Assembly (NCBI GenBank): GCA_902785905.1
Contig: CADAAM010000025.1
Coordinates: 1 to 39,309, forward strand
Direction: 5' to 3'
DNA from: Oscillospiraceae bacterium
GTDB taxonomy: Bacteria > Bacillota > Clostridia > Oscillospirales > Oscillospiraceae
Length of the DNA stretch: 39,309 nucleotides
Shown here: positions 1 through 7,779 of the stretch, in pieces
How positions within the stretch are numbered: the stretch's first letter is position 1
How the letters are laid out: each line of letters starts with the position of its first letter
Position numbers and translations under genes: made by a program
Notes under the pieces: generated by a model
The model's database searches: none
What the model saw: only the letters and a program-made list of their open reading frames with translations
Told to the model about the DNA's origin: nothing

Positions 1-92
1 GCAAGAATGGCTTGCAACACCCGCCTTTAGGCGGCGCATGTATTCAGCCCTTATAGGGCTATTTGCAAACCACCACTTGAAGTGGTGGTTGC
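1..92 (+). mobile_element. Hairpin array, probable right end of an IS200/IS605- or IS607-like element
   Basis: Four small hairpins follow each other: 1-15 (stem GCAAG/CTTGC), 21-34 (CCGCC/GGCGG, loop TTTA), 46-60 (AGCCC/GGGCT, loop TTATA) and 68-90 (AACCACCACT/AGTGGTGGTT, loop TGA). Immediately to the right the coupling-protein reading frame begins to match its family, so the array ends where the interrupted gene resumes. Subterminal hairpins of this kind are known at the right ends of IS200/IS605 elements, where they overlap the 3' part of the TnpB guide RNA. The transposase and tnpB would lie left of position 1. The element family is an inference; the hairpins are seen directly. Confidence 0.45.
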
Positions 93-293
93 TGACTTTG
101 AGAGCAGAGCAGGGAAGCACACGCCCGGATCAAGGCACGGTGCCTGGATTGGATCGGGACTGTTCATGCCGCCAAGCTCCTGCCAGACGGCATAGTTTGC
201 AAGCAACTGCGCCAGCAGACCGGACAGATAAACAAGGGCGGCGAGGCAGGGAATAGCGATCAGAGTTAAGAGTAATGGTTTCTTCTTATCCAT
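51..293 (-). pseudogene. VirD4-type coupling protein, N-terminal remnant
   Basis: Type IV coupling proteins are inner-membrane ATPases that bring the relaxase-DNA complex to the conjugation channel. Only about 65 family-like residues remain: an N-terminal membrane helix (residues 6-34), the segment ANYAVWQELGG and the motif DPGVCFPALLS. This pattern fits the N-terminus of VirD4/TcpA-like coupling proteins of clostridial ICEs, which normally run to about 600 residues with Walker motifs. After residue 65 the frame enters the hairpin array and adds about 15 unrelated residues before a stop. The gene overlaps the end of the 381-aa gene upstream by 8 bp, as expected for an operon. Truncation by an insertion is the simplest reading; the lost part may continue beyond the other end of the insertion, outside the window. 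Confidence 0.6.
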
Positions 294-1431
294 CGAGCAG
301 ACTCCTTGCTTTTACCTCAAGCCCCTGTTCGATCCGGTCAATGGGTATATCCCAGTATTCAACAGAAGCCGGAAGGCAGCTTTGCAGAAAGCTGATCTGC
401 TCGGGATACGCGATGACTTTGCAATGCAGCTTCGTATTCCGTATGGCATCATGAAAGCGAATCAGTCTGGCAATGTCTCCGTCAAGAAATGAGAATAGAT
501 AGGTGTTATCCTCAATGGCGTCATATTCAAACGCACCCTTGTTATCTGATCGTGTATCCTCATCAAAGAGCAAATCCAGGATCTGTTCTTTCCAGTCCGG
601 GAGCCGCATGATTGCAAGCTGTCTTACGCCGAAATCCTGCAACGGAACAAAGCAGACATGAGGATAAATGCTGTCGAACCTCTGCGGTTTCCCTTTCCAG
701 GTGTCTTTACAGCGTATCGTGTCAAGCGCAACCGAGTAATCCTGCCCGAGAAGAACGGCGGTGTCTAACTGAGAGCATCCGGAATTGTTTCGGGCAATCT
801 GAATCAGATCCTGCCTTGCCTTGAATTCGCCCTCACCATTCCAGCGCATGACGGCATTTCGGGTATTATAGACGGCCATGCAGCTTGCGGGTGTAAACAG
901 AGCGCCTGTATAGCGGGCATATTTTGTTTTGTTCACTGATTCAGGCTCGATTTGCTTGACATCACTTGCCAGAAGCGCCATCGGGCGATCTATGATCAGC
1001 GCCCGACGCTGCATCTGAAGAGCCGGAAGCATCCAGGGCCTGCACTCAATGCCTGCCCGGAGGAGCATTACAGCCGTCTCGGCCACCCGATAAGAGCGCT
1101 CATGATGCGTTTTGCTGCTTGACATGCCTGAGCGGGTGAATCTGGATTCGTAGTATTCCCGTGTCCCGATCCAGTCGAGCAGGGGAAGGGCGAATCTTGA
1201 CAGGCGAATGGTCGTACAGGGTGACTTGCCTGAGAGGTTGATCACCTTCACGCACATCTTTTCACCGGTCGCAGAGTTCCGGATCACCTGAGGCTGTGTC
1301 AGCTTCTGAACCAGCCTGCCGAGCTCCTGCCTGTCTCCGAGAAGTTGCAGCGAAGTCGTCGGATACTCGCCCACAAGAGAGAGGACGGTCACGAGACGGA
1401 AGAGATGACTGCCGGGAGAAAAGTACATCAT
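286..1431 (-). CDS. Conserved ICE protein of unknown function (381 aa)
   Basis: I do not recognise a named family, but the protein type recurs next to coupling-protein genes in clostridial ICEs (recollection, not a search). The first 90 residues look like a small DNA-binding helical domain (LFRLVTVLSLVGEYPTTSLQLLG). The rest is soluble alpha/beta sequence with no transmembrane segment or nucleotide-binding motif. The start at 1431 is chosen because AGAGG lies about 8 nt upstream of a double ATG. It is cotranscribed with the coupling protein remnant downstream, overlapping it by 8 bp. A role in DNA processing or in regulation of transfer is possible but unproven. Confidence 0.7.
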   Translation of the reverse strand: MMYFSPGSHLFRLVTVLSLVGEYPTTSLQLLGDRQELGRLVQKLTQPQVIRNSATGEKMCVKVINLSGKSPCTTIRLSRFALPLLDWIGTREYYESRFTRSGMSSSKTHHERSYRVAETAVMLLRAGIECRPWMLPALQMQRRALIIDRPMALLASDVKQIEPESVNKTKYARYTGALFTPASCMAVYNTRNAVMRWNGEGEFKARQDLIQIARNNSGCSQLDTAVLLGQDYSVALDTIRCKDTWKGKPQRFDSIYPHVCFVPLQDFGVRQLAIMRLPDWKEQILDLLFDEDTRSDNKGAFEYDAIEDNTYLFSFLDGDIARLIRFHDAIRNTKLHCKVIAYPEQISFLQSCLPASVEYWDIPIDRIEQGLEVKARSLLDG

Positions 1432-1576
1432 TGCGTATCCTCTTGTATAAAGAAAAATCGGTCAATGGTTTCTCCTCTTGACCGAAAAAGTGAAGTGCCA
1501 GAGCGGCCCAATAGCCTGATTTACAGACAAAAACCACCGCTAAAAACAGGTACAGAAAATGAAGAAAATTCGGCAT
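1432..1576 (-). CDS. Possible small membrane protein upstream of the 381-aa gene (uncertain)
   Basis: Between two clear genes an open frame starts with ATG at 1576, nine nt after AGGTG, and encodes a hydrophobic segment (LHFLYLFLAVVFVCKSGYW). The frame does not stop at 1432 but continues into the next gene in another frame until 1262, which is unusual for a real gene. It may be a short membrane protein, a fused N-terminus lost by frameshift, or chance. Only the non-overlapping part is given. Confidence 0.2.
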
Positions 1577-1594
1577 GGTTTTTTGCACCTGTTT

Positions 1595-2266
1595 TCAGAT
1601 GGTCTGCCACGTGTTTTTCATAACTTTTTGCTCCTGTTCGAGCCAGAGAGGAAAGTCCCGCCGGGGCACGACGAAGACCTCTGTGAAGTCCTCATCGTCG
1701 GCTGCGCTGCAGTAGTAGTGAGAGCATACTGCCGGGCCGTCATCGGTCAGAACAAAGAGGGCAATGGCATCGGCCACTGAGTTGACCTCAATGTTATCAT
1801 GATCACGCTTCCGGCGCTCCGGCCGCTTTCGGTCATATACATGGCGGAAGATGAGGACGGCGTCCACGTAATGAAGCGGTTCATGGTCGGCAAAATATCT
1901 CTGAAGCGCCGGGTAAAGGTATGCGCAGATATAGCTGCGCGACTCCATCTCCTTCTTCGGGAGTAGAGTAGGGAGATTTACATAAAACCAATTTTCTTTT
2001 GTTATGGAAATCTTAACGGGAACTGTGCTGCATACTACATCCTCAACATCCTGATAAGCGCTGGGCTTGCCGGTGTAGACAGGAAGCTTGCGGGTCAAAA
2101 GTGTGGTCTGTTCCGCATACCTGGCCAGACGCAGCGATACGGAATAGGCTTCCTCCAGATAGTTTTGATCGAGGAGCTGCCGGATCAGGCGCGTTTCGGC
2201 ATTGAGACGATTAATTTTCTGCTCAATCGAGGACAGCACATCAATAAAGGAGTTGGTTGGCAGCAT
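1595..2266 (-). CDS. DUF6100-like ICE protein with a RusA-like motif (223 aa)
   Basis: The first 65 residues form a helical, coiled-coil-like region (IDVLSSIEQKINRLNAETRL). The C-terminal half contains RDHDNIEVNSVADA ending in LTDD: D155, D157, N158 and D176. In RusA-family Holliday-junction resolvases the catalytic aspartates have the arrangement D-x-D-N with a third D 19 residues after the second; here the spacing D157-D176 is exactly 19. The lysine found in E. coli RusA four residues after the second D is missing (V161). I recall this protein type as DUF6100, number unverified. Start: ATG at 2266 has AGAGGAG 10 nt upstream. It overlaps the preceding gene by 26 bp, so translation is probably coupled. 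Confidence 0.65.
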   Translation of the reverse strand: MLPTNSFIDVLSSIEQKINRLNAETRLIRQLLDQNYLEEAYSVSLRLARYAEQTTLLTRKLPVYTGKPSAYQDVEDVVCSTVPVKISITKENWFYVNLPTLLPKKEMESRSYICAYLYPALQRYFADHEPLHYVDAVLIFRHVYDRKRPERRKRDHDNIEVNSVADAIALFVLTDDGPAVCSHYYCSAADDEDFTEVFVVPRRDFPLWLEQEQKVMKNTWQTI

Positions 2267-2855
2267 CTTGAAGTATCTCCTCTGAATAAAAAAGTACATT
2301 TGGCTCATCGGCCCCCCGAAATTCGACTGTTGCGAAGAGACAGGGGGCCTTCGGAAGCCGCAATTCAGCAGCCATGGATATGCGGGGAAGGACAATGACG
2401 TATTTCAGATCCTCCTGCGGCTGAAGCAGTCGAAGAAGATTCTTCTCACCCTCGTACAGTACGACGATCTCATATCCCATGTTTTCTTTCAAAAAGAAGA
2501 GCTGAGACGGGTAAACCGCCGGATAATGGGCCATAGGCTCCACATAGTCTATGAATTGCAGCAGCACCCAGACCGCCAGGACAATGCGCTGGTCAGGCTT
2601 TGCCAGCGGGTCAAGAGCGCAGTAATAACCGTCGCCAATGTCCGCAATCCGCATGTCTCGCTTGAGGTTATCCAGAATCTTTTCCGCAGTCCTTGGCGGC
2701 TTGCGCAGCATCCTGAGAAGCTGTGTCTTAGGCAGGGCACCATATTGAGAGAGCCATTTGATAACATGGGATTCATCTTCAAGCAGCAGATGATCACCCC
2801 CTTTGAAAGGCTTATGTACATACAACATTACATTAATGTACATAGAACAATACAT
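2241..2855 (-). CDS. DUF5697-like ICE protein (about 180-204 aa)
   Basis: The protein begins with a probable winged-helix region (SHVIKWLSQYGALPKTQLLRML ... TAEKILDNL) followed by an alpha/beta domain. I recall this type as DUF5697, found with conjugation genes of Firmicutes; the function is not known. The start is unclear. ATG codons at 2855 and 2828 lack a good ribosome binding site, and the 2855 start would read through two palindromes that look like operators. A strong AAAGGGGGTGATC lies at about 2793-2805, just before in-frame CTG codons at 2789 and 2786, so a non-ATG start there is possible. The gene follows virB4 by only 29 bp but has its own candidate regulatory region. Confidence 0.6.
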   Translation of the reverse strand: MYCSMYINVMLYVHKPFKGGDHLLLEDESHVIKWLSQYGALPKTQLLRMLRKPPRTAEKILDNLKRDMRIADIGDGYYCALDPLAKPDQRIVLAVWVLLQFIDYVEPMAHYPAVYPSQLFFLKENMGYEIVVLYEGEKNLLRLLQPQEDLKYVIVLPRISMAAELRLPKAPCLFATVEFRGADEPNVLFYSEEILQDAANQLLY

Positions 2856-2872
2856 AAAGTTTACATAATGTA
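2829..2872. promoter_or_regulatory. Two TACAT-ATGTA palindromes, candidate operator pair
   Basis: TACATTAATGTA (2829-2840) is a perfect 12-bp palindrome and TACATAATGTA (2862-2872) is an 11-bp version of the same motif. Their centres are 32.5 bp apart, about three helical turns. The block is AT-rich compared with its surroundings and lies between the end of virB4 and the probable start of the DUF5697-like gene. It could bind a dimeric repressor controlling the distal part of the operon. No convincing promoter hexamers were found. Confidence 0.35.
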
Positions 2873-2884
2873 GATTGAGGCTGA

Positions 2885-5413
2885 TTACACAGATTTAGCA
2901 TCTTGTCGGTCACGGAGTATCGCTTCCAGCTCAGCCCGGTCTGTCGTGATCATCTCCTGCTCCTCCTTGGAGGCCTTGATGACCACAGGGACCTTGTTAT
3001 TGTTGGAGCAGATCAGTGCCTCGCCTCGTTCAAACTGGGTGATTGATCGAAGCTCGGTTTTTGTGAGCTTCAAAACCTCCTGCACCGTCTTGGCTTCATC
3101 CGGTTCCAGATTCAGAATGATCTTGTTCTTGGAGTTGTTGATGATTGCCCTGCCGTACTTGCCGTCCTCCAGACCGAAAAAGTCCGAAAGGTCCTGTGTT
3201 GCGGAGATGGCAGCGCCGCCGAAGCCGCGGATCGTTTTGAAGATCGTCAGGCAGAACTCCGCCGCCATGCGGTTGGAGTTTGCGCCGATAAGCTGCCAGA
3301 TCTCGTCGATCATGATTGCTTTCTTCTTGGTGCGGTCCGCTTTTACCGTGTCCCAAACATAGTCGAGCGCGATGAACATGCCGACCGGCAGAAGCTTGCC
3401 CTTCAATTCTGAGAGATCCAGCACTATGTACTTGTTCGTCAAGTCTACGTTGGTCTGCTGATTGAAGCTCTGGGCGGAGCCGGTCACAAAGCGGCTGATG
3501 ATCACCGCAAGCCGCTGGGTCATGGGATTTGTCAGCAGCTCCTCATGCAGGTCGCCGATCGTCGGCATGGTCTTGAGCCGGGGAGGGAAGCTGCCCTTGC
3601 TGAGATAGAGAGAGTCGTTTTCGTGGGTGATGCCGAACTTGGCATAGGTGCGGATCAGCGCTTCATCGAGCAACTGCTCCTCTTCATTGTTCATGTCTGG
3701 GATCAGCAGGGAGAAGAAGATCATCAGCTGCTGGATCTTGCGGGCCAGCATCGAGTCCAGCTCACTGTAATCCAGCTCGTCGATGAGCTCCATCTCCGGG
3801 GAGATGGTCTGCCGGATCTCCATGATGTTGATGCAGTGCGGGGAGCCGGGCGCGATTCGGATAAACTCGCCGCCTACCTGACGGCAGGCACGGCGAAACT
3901 CATGGCCCTTGATCGGCGCCACAATAAAGCACTGTATCCCACGCATCCTCATTCGTAATGCCAGAAGCTGCATGGTAAAGGTCTTTCCGGCACCGGAGGT
4001 CCCGAGAATGTTGAGATTCGCGTTCTTGTTCTTCTTCGTATTGAAAAGATCCACGATGCAGAGAGAATTGTTGTGCCGGTTGATGCCCAGAAGGACACCC
4101 GCATCGTCAGACATCTCAAAGCTCGTGAACATGTAGGAGGAAGCCGCGCCGCTGGTCAGGACGTTGCGGCGGGACTTGCGGTCAAGCTTCGGGTCGAGCT
4201 TCAGAAAGGGCATGACCGAGGAAAAAGCCGCCTCCTGCTGGAAGCGGCAGTCACTCACATACATATCCATAGACTTGAGCATATCCACCATCTGCTGCTT
4301 TCTCCACATGAGCTCGTCGAGACTTTTGGCGGACACAGTCACGAAAACGGAGAGGTAAAACAGATCCTCGTTGTAGTTTGCGATGCCCTGCTTGATGTAG
4401 TAGCCCGCCTGGATAGAGTTCGTCAGCTCCTCGTAGTCTGTGCTGGTATCCTGCATACTCTTGAGCTTGGTGCGGTTGAGACGGATTCGTTGGGCAACCT
4501 TGTCGATGGTCTTGCTGCGGTTTTCCCGGTGCAGGTGTACGTCAATGTCGATCCCGTCCCCGGCGTTGATGAGTGTGGACATCCATCCGGCCCTCACACG
4601 GGAGGGGTAGCCGTTGCCGCGTATGTAAAGAAAGCAGTAATAGAGCCCGTCCATAATGATGTAGTTGTTATGGGTGAAGTCCACGCCGCGTGGGGAGATG
4701 AAGTGGTTTATCCGGATCTTGGGGACGGCATCGACCCCAATGACCAGGTTTCTCGCCGCCATGCTGTCCACGACAACGCGGTTGACTCTGGATTCAAAGG
4801 GCTCTTCCACACAGGAACGGCGGTTGAAGAACATGTACAGGATCTCCGCTGTAGCCTGGTCAGGGTCTTTGTGCTGTACGATGGTGTTGCCGCACTGCAT
4901 GAAATAGGCGCGGGCATTTTGCTCCACCGTCTGAATCGTGCTGTAGACCAGCCCAAAGTCCTCACTGTCGCCCCGCCGCTGCTCCTCATACTGATAAATA
5001 AGGAAAAAACGCCGGGTCAGGGCTTCACGGTTGCCCACATCTCTTACAAAGCGGATATAGCCTTCGGCCTGACGGCGGCATTCCTCGTTGGTTTCGCCCT
5101 CCAGATCCTGACGCAGCAGCCGGACATGCCGATCGGAGTCGGCTTTCCGTGTGATGCTCTTGAACTGCAGGTGCTGGGGAGAAATCTTCAGCCAGGAGGC
5201 AAAGGAGGAGATGATATTGAACTGCTCCTCCTCCGAGCGCAGCATGAAGTTGATGGGCTCGATCTCCAGGATCTTGATATAGCGATTGTCCGTTGTCTCA
5301 ATGATCCCGTGATGGATGCTTCTGACCGGGATGAAATCCTGGACGAATTCAAGCAGCTCTGTGCTGCTTTTTTGCTTTTTTCTTTTTGTGTTTCTTGAGG
5401 CGTTTCGGGTCAT
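2885..5413 (-). CDS. virB4: VirB4-like conjugation ATPase
   Basis: VirB4/TraE ATPases energise assembly of the type IV secretion channel at the inner face of the membrane. The 842-aa protein has the expected layout: an N-terminal domain (residues 1-440) and a C-terminal RecA-like ATPase with Walker A GTSGAGKT (471-478, lysine 477) and Walker B IMIDEIW (D703, E704). The motif SATQDLSDFF follows at about 740, matching the conserved glutamine region of the family. Length is normal for clostridial ICE versions. The start at 5413 has AGGAGG about 12 nt upstream and lies inside the end of the PrgI-like gene (65-bp overlap), a sign of translational coupling. The first 16 residues are rich in K and R. 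Confidence 0.93.
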   Translation of the reverse strand: MTRNASRNTKRKKQKSSTELLEFVQDFIPVRSIHHGIIETTDNRYIKILEIEPINFMLRSEEEQFNIISSFASWLKISPQHLQFKSITRKADSDRHVRLLRQDLEGETNEECRRQAEGYIRFVRDVGNREALTRRFFLIYQYEEQRRGDSEDFGLVYSTIQTVEQNARAYFMQCGNTIVQHKDPDQATAEILYMFFNRRSCVEEPFESRVNRVVVDSMAARNLVIGVDAVPKIRINHFISPRGVDFTHNNYIIMDGLYYCFLYIRGNGYPSRVRAGWMSTLINAGDGIDIDVHLHRENRSKTIDKVAQRIRLNRTKLKSMQDTSTDYEELTNSIQAGYYIKQGIANYNEDLFYLSVFVTVSAKSLDELMWRKQQMVDMLKSMDMYVSDCRFQQEAAFSSVMPFLKLDPKLDRKSRRNVLTSGAASSYMFTSFEMSDDAGVLLGINRHNNSLCIVDLFNTKKNKNANLNILGTSGAGKTFTMQLLALRMRMRGIQCFIVAPIKGHEFRRACRQVGGEFIRIAPGSPHCINIMEIRQTISPEMELIDELDYSELDSMLARKIQQLMIFFSLLIPDMNNEEEQLLDEALIRTYAKFGITHENDSLYLSKGSFPPRLKTMPTIGDLHEELLTNPMTQRLAVIISRFVTGSAQSFNQQTNVDLTNKYIVLDLSELKGKLLPVGMFIALDYVWDTVKADRTKKKAIMIDEIWQLIGANSNRMAAEFCLTIFKTIRGFGGAAISATQDLSDFFGLEDGKYGRAIINNSKNKIILNLEPDEAKTVQEVLKLTKTELRSITQFERGEALICSNNNKVPVVIKASKEEQEMITTDRAELEAILRDRQDAKSV

Positions 5414-5732
5414 AGTGATAGCCGATCCTCCTGAAATGTAGTCTTCGCCGATTCACAAAGAATCGGATGATATGGCCGAGATACTGAAGCAGAGAGTCCC
5501 CGTCGATGCCCATCAGGGAGATGACAGCCAGGGGAATGAGCGTCAGCACCATGAGCACAATGTGCATCATGGCCGGCATGGACAGCCAGAACAGCTCCGG
5601 ATAGCCCACAAGAGCGAGCAGGAACACGGTTTCCAGCGTGTTTCGCGTTTCCAGCATCCCGCCGAAGAGCTTGCCGGAGTCCGTGTAGTTTGCGGGAATG
5701 GCGAAGACATTATTAAATTCGTTGTTGTCTAT
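5349..5732 (-). CDS. PrgI-like conjugation membrane protein, ATA at the start position
   Basis: Small PrgI/TcpE-like proteins sit in the membrane next to VirB4 and are part of Gram-positive conjugation channels. The sequence DNNEFNNVFAIPANYTDSGKL is followed by two hydrophobic segments (TVFLLALVGYPELFWLSM and MHIVLMVLTLIPLAVISLMG) and a very basic tail (KRLKKHKKKKAKK). The family start falls directly before DNNEF, where the codon is ATA (5732-5730) instead of ATG. The spacing after the end of the hydrolase gene (GGGGTGG then TAA) is right for a start there. Either ATA is used, or an ATG further in (M at 5657, after GGCGGG) starts a shortened protein, or the gene is damaged by a single base change. 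The end overlaps virB4 by 65 bp. Confidence 0.65.
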   Translation of the reverse strand: MDNNEFNNVFAIPANYTDSGKLFGGMLETRNTLETVFLLALVGYPELFWLSMPAMMHIVLMVLTLIPLAVISLMGIDGDSLLQYLGHIIRFFVNRRRLHFRRIGYHYDPKRLKKHKKKKAKKQHRAA

Positions 5733-5736
5733 ATGC

Positions 5737-7728
5737 TTACCACCCCATCCTGTAGATGTATGCGGTTGTGTTGTAAGTGCCGAGGCGCAGGGCCTCCTGA
5801 TGGTCGGGCACAAAGATGTCCACACGGTGGATGTTTTCTTCGATCCCGCTGCCGCCGCGGTCTTCAACGGTATACATGACGCCGTTGATCATGATCTGCG
5901 TACCGAAGGGATAATAGCTGGACATGGCCACCATGCCGCGCTGGGCATATTTGCCGCTGGCTGTGATGCCGTCGGAGTTCTCTCCGCAGCACTTGGGGCA
6001 GGGACAATAGTGGGTTACAATGACGGTGAGCTCAGAAAGCGGCTCGCCCCAGACATCCCCGCCGGATACCGGCGCGTCATAGTCCACAATGGTGAGCCTT
6101 CTGAAAACCAGAGAGCCTTCATAGTCCGGCGTGTTGAAGACAACGCCGCTGCCGGCTGTGCAGTGGACCCAGGCCCTGTTCCCGCCGACGTCATAACCGG
6201 CAAAGATCAGGACATGCTCCCATCCTTCATCTCCCGCAAGGAAAGCGAGATCGCCGGGCAGAAGCTCGGAGGCGTCGATTTCCTCCGTGTTGGGATACTG
6301 ACCGGAGGTGCCGGCACCGATCTCCACGCCCACGGCGGTGTTGTAGACCCAGGAGGTAAAGCCGCTGCAGTCAAGTCCGTAGGGTCGGATCGTGCCGGTG
6401 CTGGAGGAACCAGCAGAGGTGACGAGCCGCGGCGTGTTCCAGGCGTCGTTCCAGCCGGGAGCGGATTTGCCGCCCCAGAAATAAGGTACCTTGCCCACAA
6501 GGGAGAGTGCGGTCGAGATGATGTGTTTCCGCGCGGGGCTGCAATCCTGGGCGTTGACAAAGGCAATCAGCTCCTCATCCGTAAGGGGGACAGCCTTGCC
6601 ACCCTCCAGAGAGCCGTAAAGCGTCATCTTCAGGGCGTTTGCCATGTTTTGAATGGCTTCACCATATGTGACCTGAAACTGGCCGTAAATGGCGGAGGGA
6701 TCGACACCGAAGGCCTGATTGATCACGGAGTTATCAAAGGGATGGATCGTGCATTCGAGGTACGGAATCATCTCGATTGTCGGCGAGATCATCTCTTCAC
6801 CGGCGGCCTCATAGTAAGTCGCCGTGGAGTAGCTTGTGATGGAGCCGTTATTATAAATAGGAAGATACACGGTTACCTCCCGATAGGCCGGGACCATGAT
6901 ATCCTCCTCACTGCTGAGTTCCTCAACGGGCGTGTAATACGTCCGCGTTTCGGTCTCATAGCTGTAAATAGGATCATCTCCATTGAAGTCCACGATCTCG
7001 GCGGAGGAAATGACCGTCAGCGTCACAGGCTCATACCTGTAATAGGTGACCGGAATCAGATGTTCGTGCTCTTTCCGCTCGCTTGTCACGGGGAACATGG
7101 AGTCCGCCACACGCTGGAGCTTTGCCATCATGTCCTCTTTGGAGGTGTTCTGCTGTTCCATCGATGCCGAGTAGGCGGCCAGAACATAGCAGGTGTCGTA
7201 TCCGGCAGAGCTGTGTCCGTAGTTGATGAGGGAATCCATGGAGAGCTTGTAATCACATCCGCCTTCCTCAATCAGGCGGTCCACCCTGGCAAGAGACAAT
7301 TCGTAGCCGTAATTCACGACGGAGGAGACTGCCTTTGCCGTTTCGCTGTATGTATCCGTAAGAGTCGCACCCTCCACCGGCTTTGTCCCGTTCAGGCCGA
7401 ATATACCGTTGGTGACAATGGAGGGGAGAGATACGATCGTCACAATGATAAAAGTGAAAAAGAGTGCAGTACAGATGAGAAGCTTGTACAGGGTATGACG
7501 CGCAGACCATGCGGCGGCCGCAAGCGCACCCCATGGGCCAGCAGCGGCAGCGCCTTTAGCCGCACCGGCAATGGCCTTGCCGGTTTTCGCGGCGCCGGCG
7601 GCGGAAGCTCCAGCAGAGGAAGCCGAAGCCTGCTGACGCATGGTGCTGACGGCACGGGAAAGGTTTGATGCCGCGTTTGAAAAGCTGTCGGAGCCGTCGA
7701 CAAGTTGTCGTTTATCCGACTCAGCCAT
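5737..7728 (-). CDS. Conjugation cell-wall hydrolase, NlpC/P60 + 3D domains
   Basis: This membrane-anchored enzyme probably opens peptidoglycan for assembly of the transfer channel. Order in the 663 residues: Ala/Ser-rich cytoplasmic tail (1-80), one membrane helix (about 82-106), a long extracytoplasmic linker, an NlpC/P60 peptidase domain with catalytic cysteine in GLDCSGFTSW (C454) and histidine in EHVLIFAGYD (H505), and a C-terminal 3D domain (about 565-663) with VEDRGG and HRVDIFVPD. The 3D domain also carries CPCPKCC. An NlpC/P60 and a 3D domain in one protein suggests two wall-cutting activities, endopeptidase and possibly glycan-cleaving. Start: ATG 7728 with GGAGGTGA six nt upstream. 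A terminator-like hairpin lies just before that site. Confidence 0.9.
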   Translation of the reverse strand: MAESDKRQLVDGSDSFSNAASNLSRAVSTMRQQASASSAGASAAGAAKTGKAIAGAAKGAAAAGPWGALAAAAWSARHTLYKLLICTALFFTFIIVTIVSLPSIVTNGIFGLNGTKPVEGATLTDTYSETAKAVSSVVNYGYELSLARVDRLIEEGGCDYKLSMDSLINYGHSSAGYDTCYVLAAYSASMEQQNTSKEDMMAKLQRVADSMFPVTSERKEHEHLIPVTYYRYEPVTLTVISSAEIVDFNGDDPIYSYETETRTYYTPVEELSSEEDIMVPAYREVTVYLPIYNNGSITSYSTATYYEAAGEEMISPTIEMIPYLECTIHPFDNSVINQAFGVDPSAIYGQFQVTYGEAIQNMANALKMTLYGSLEGGKAVPLTDEELIAFVNAQDCSPARKHIISTALSLVGKVPYFWGGKSAPGWNDAWNTPRLVTSAGSSSTGTIRPYGLDCSGFTSWVYNTAVGVEIGAGTSGQYPNTEEIDASELLPGDLAFLAGDEGWEHVLIFAGYDVGGNRAWVHCTAGSGVVFNTPDYEGSLVFRRLTIVDYDAPVSGGDVWGEPLSELTVIVTHYCPCPKCCGENSDGITASGKYAQRGMVAMSSYYPFGTQIMINGVMYTVEDRGGSGIEENIHRVDIFVPDHQEALRLGTYNTTAYIYRMGW

Positions 7729-7742
7729 AAGTGCTCACCTCC

Positions 7743-7773
7743 AAAAAGGCAGCCGGACCTGAGCCCGACTGCC
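7743..7773 (-). terminator. Intrinsic terminator inside the conjugation operon
   Basis: On the minus strand a 9-bp stem (GGCAGTCGG/CCGGCTGCC, one G-U pair, 8-nt loop) is followed by five U residues, and the ribosome binding site of the hydrolase gene follows at once. It lies six nt after the end of the TrbL-like gene. It would lower expression of the hydrolase, PrgI-like and VirB4 genes relative to the pilin and channel genes. Confidence 0.6.
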
Positions 7774-7779
7774 TTAAGA

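Noticed and set aside
1262-1431. Second half of the small frame upstream of the 381-aa gene
   Set aside because: Overlaps the better supported 381-aa gene and has Arg/Ser-rich shadow-like composition.
5352-5373. Plus-strand terminator AGCAGC/GCTGCT followed by T
   Set aside because: Lies in the Lys-rich coding overlap of the PrgI-like and virB4 genes, antisense; the T run is the complement of AAA/AAG codons.
4073-5398. Long open frame (441 codons) on the plus strand
   Set aside because: Lies fully antisense to virB4, has no ribosome binding site and low-complexity GC-driven composition; virB4 has all family motifs.
5698-7668. Open frame of 656 codons on the plus strand
   Set aside because: Antisense to the NlpC/P60-3D hydrolase, whose domains are certain. 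A by-product of codon use.
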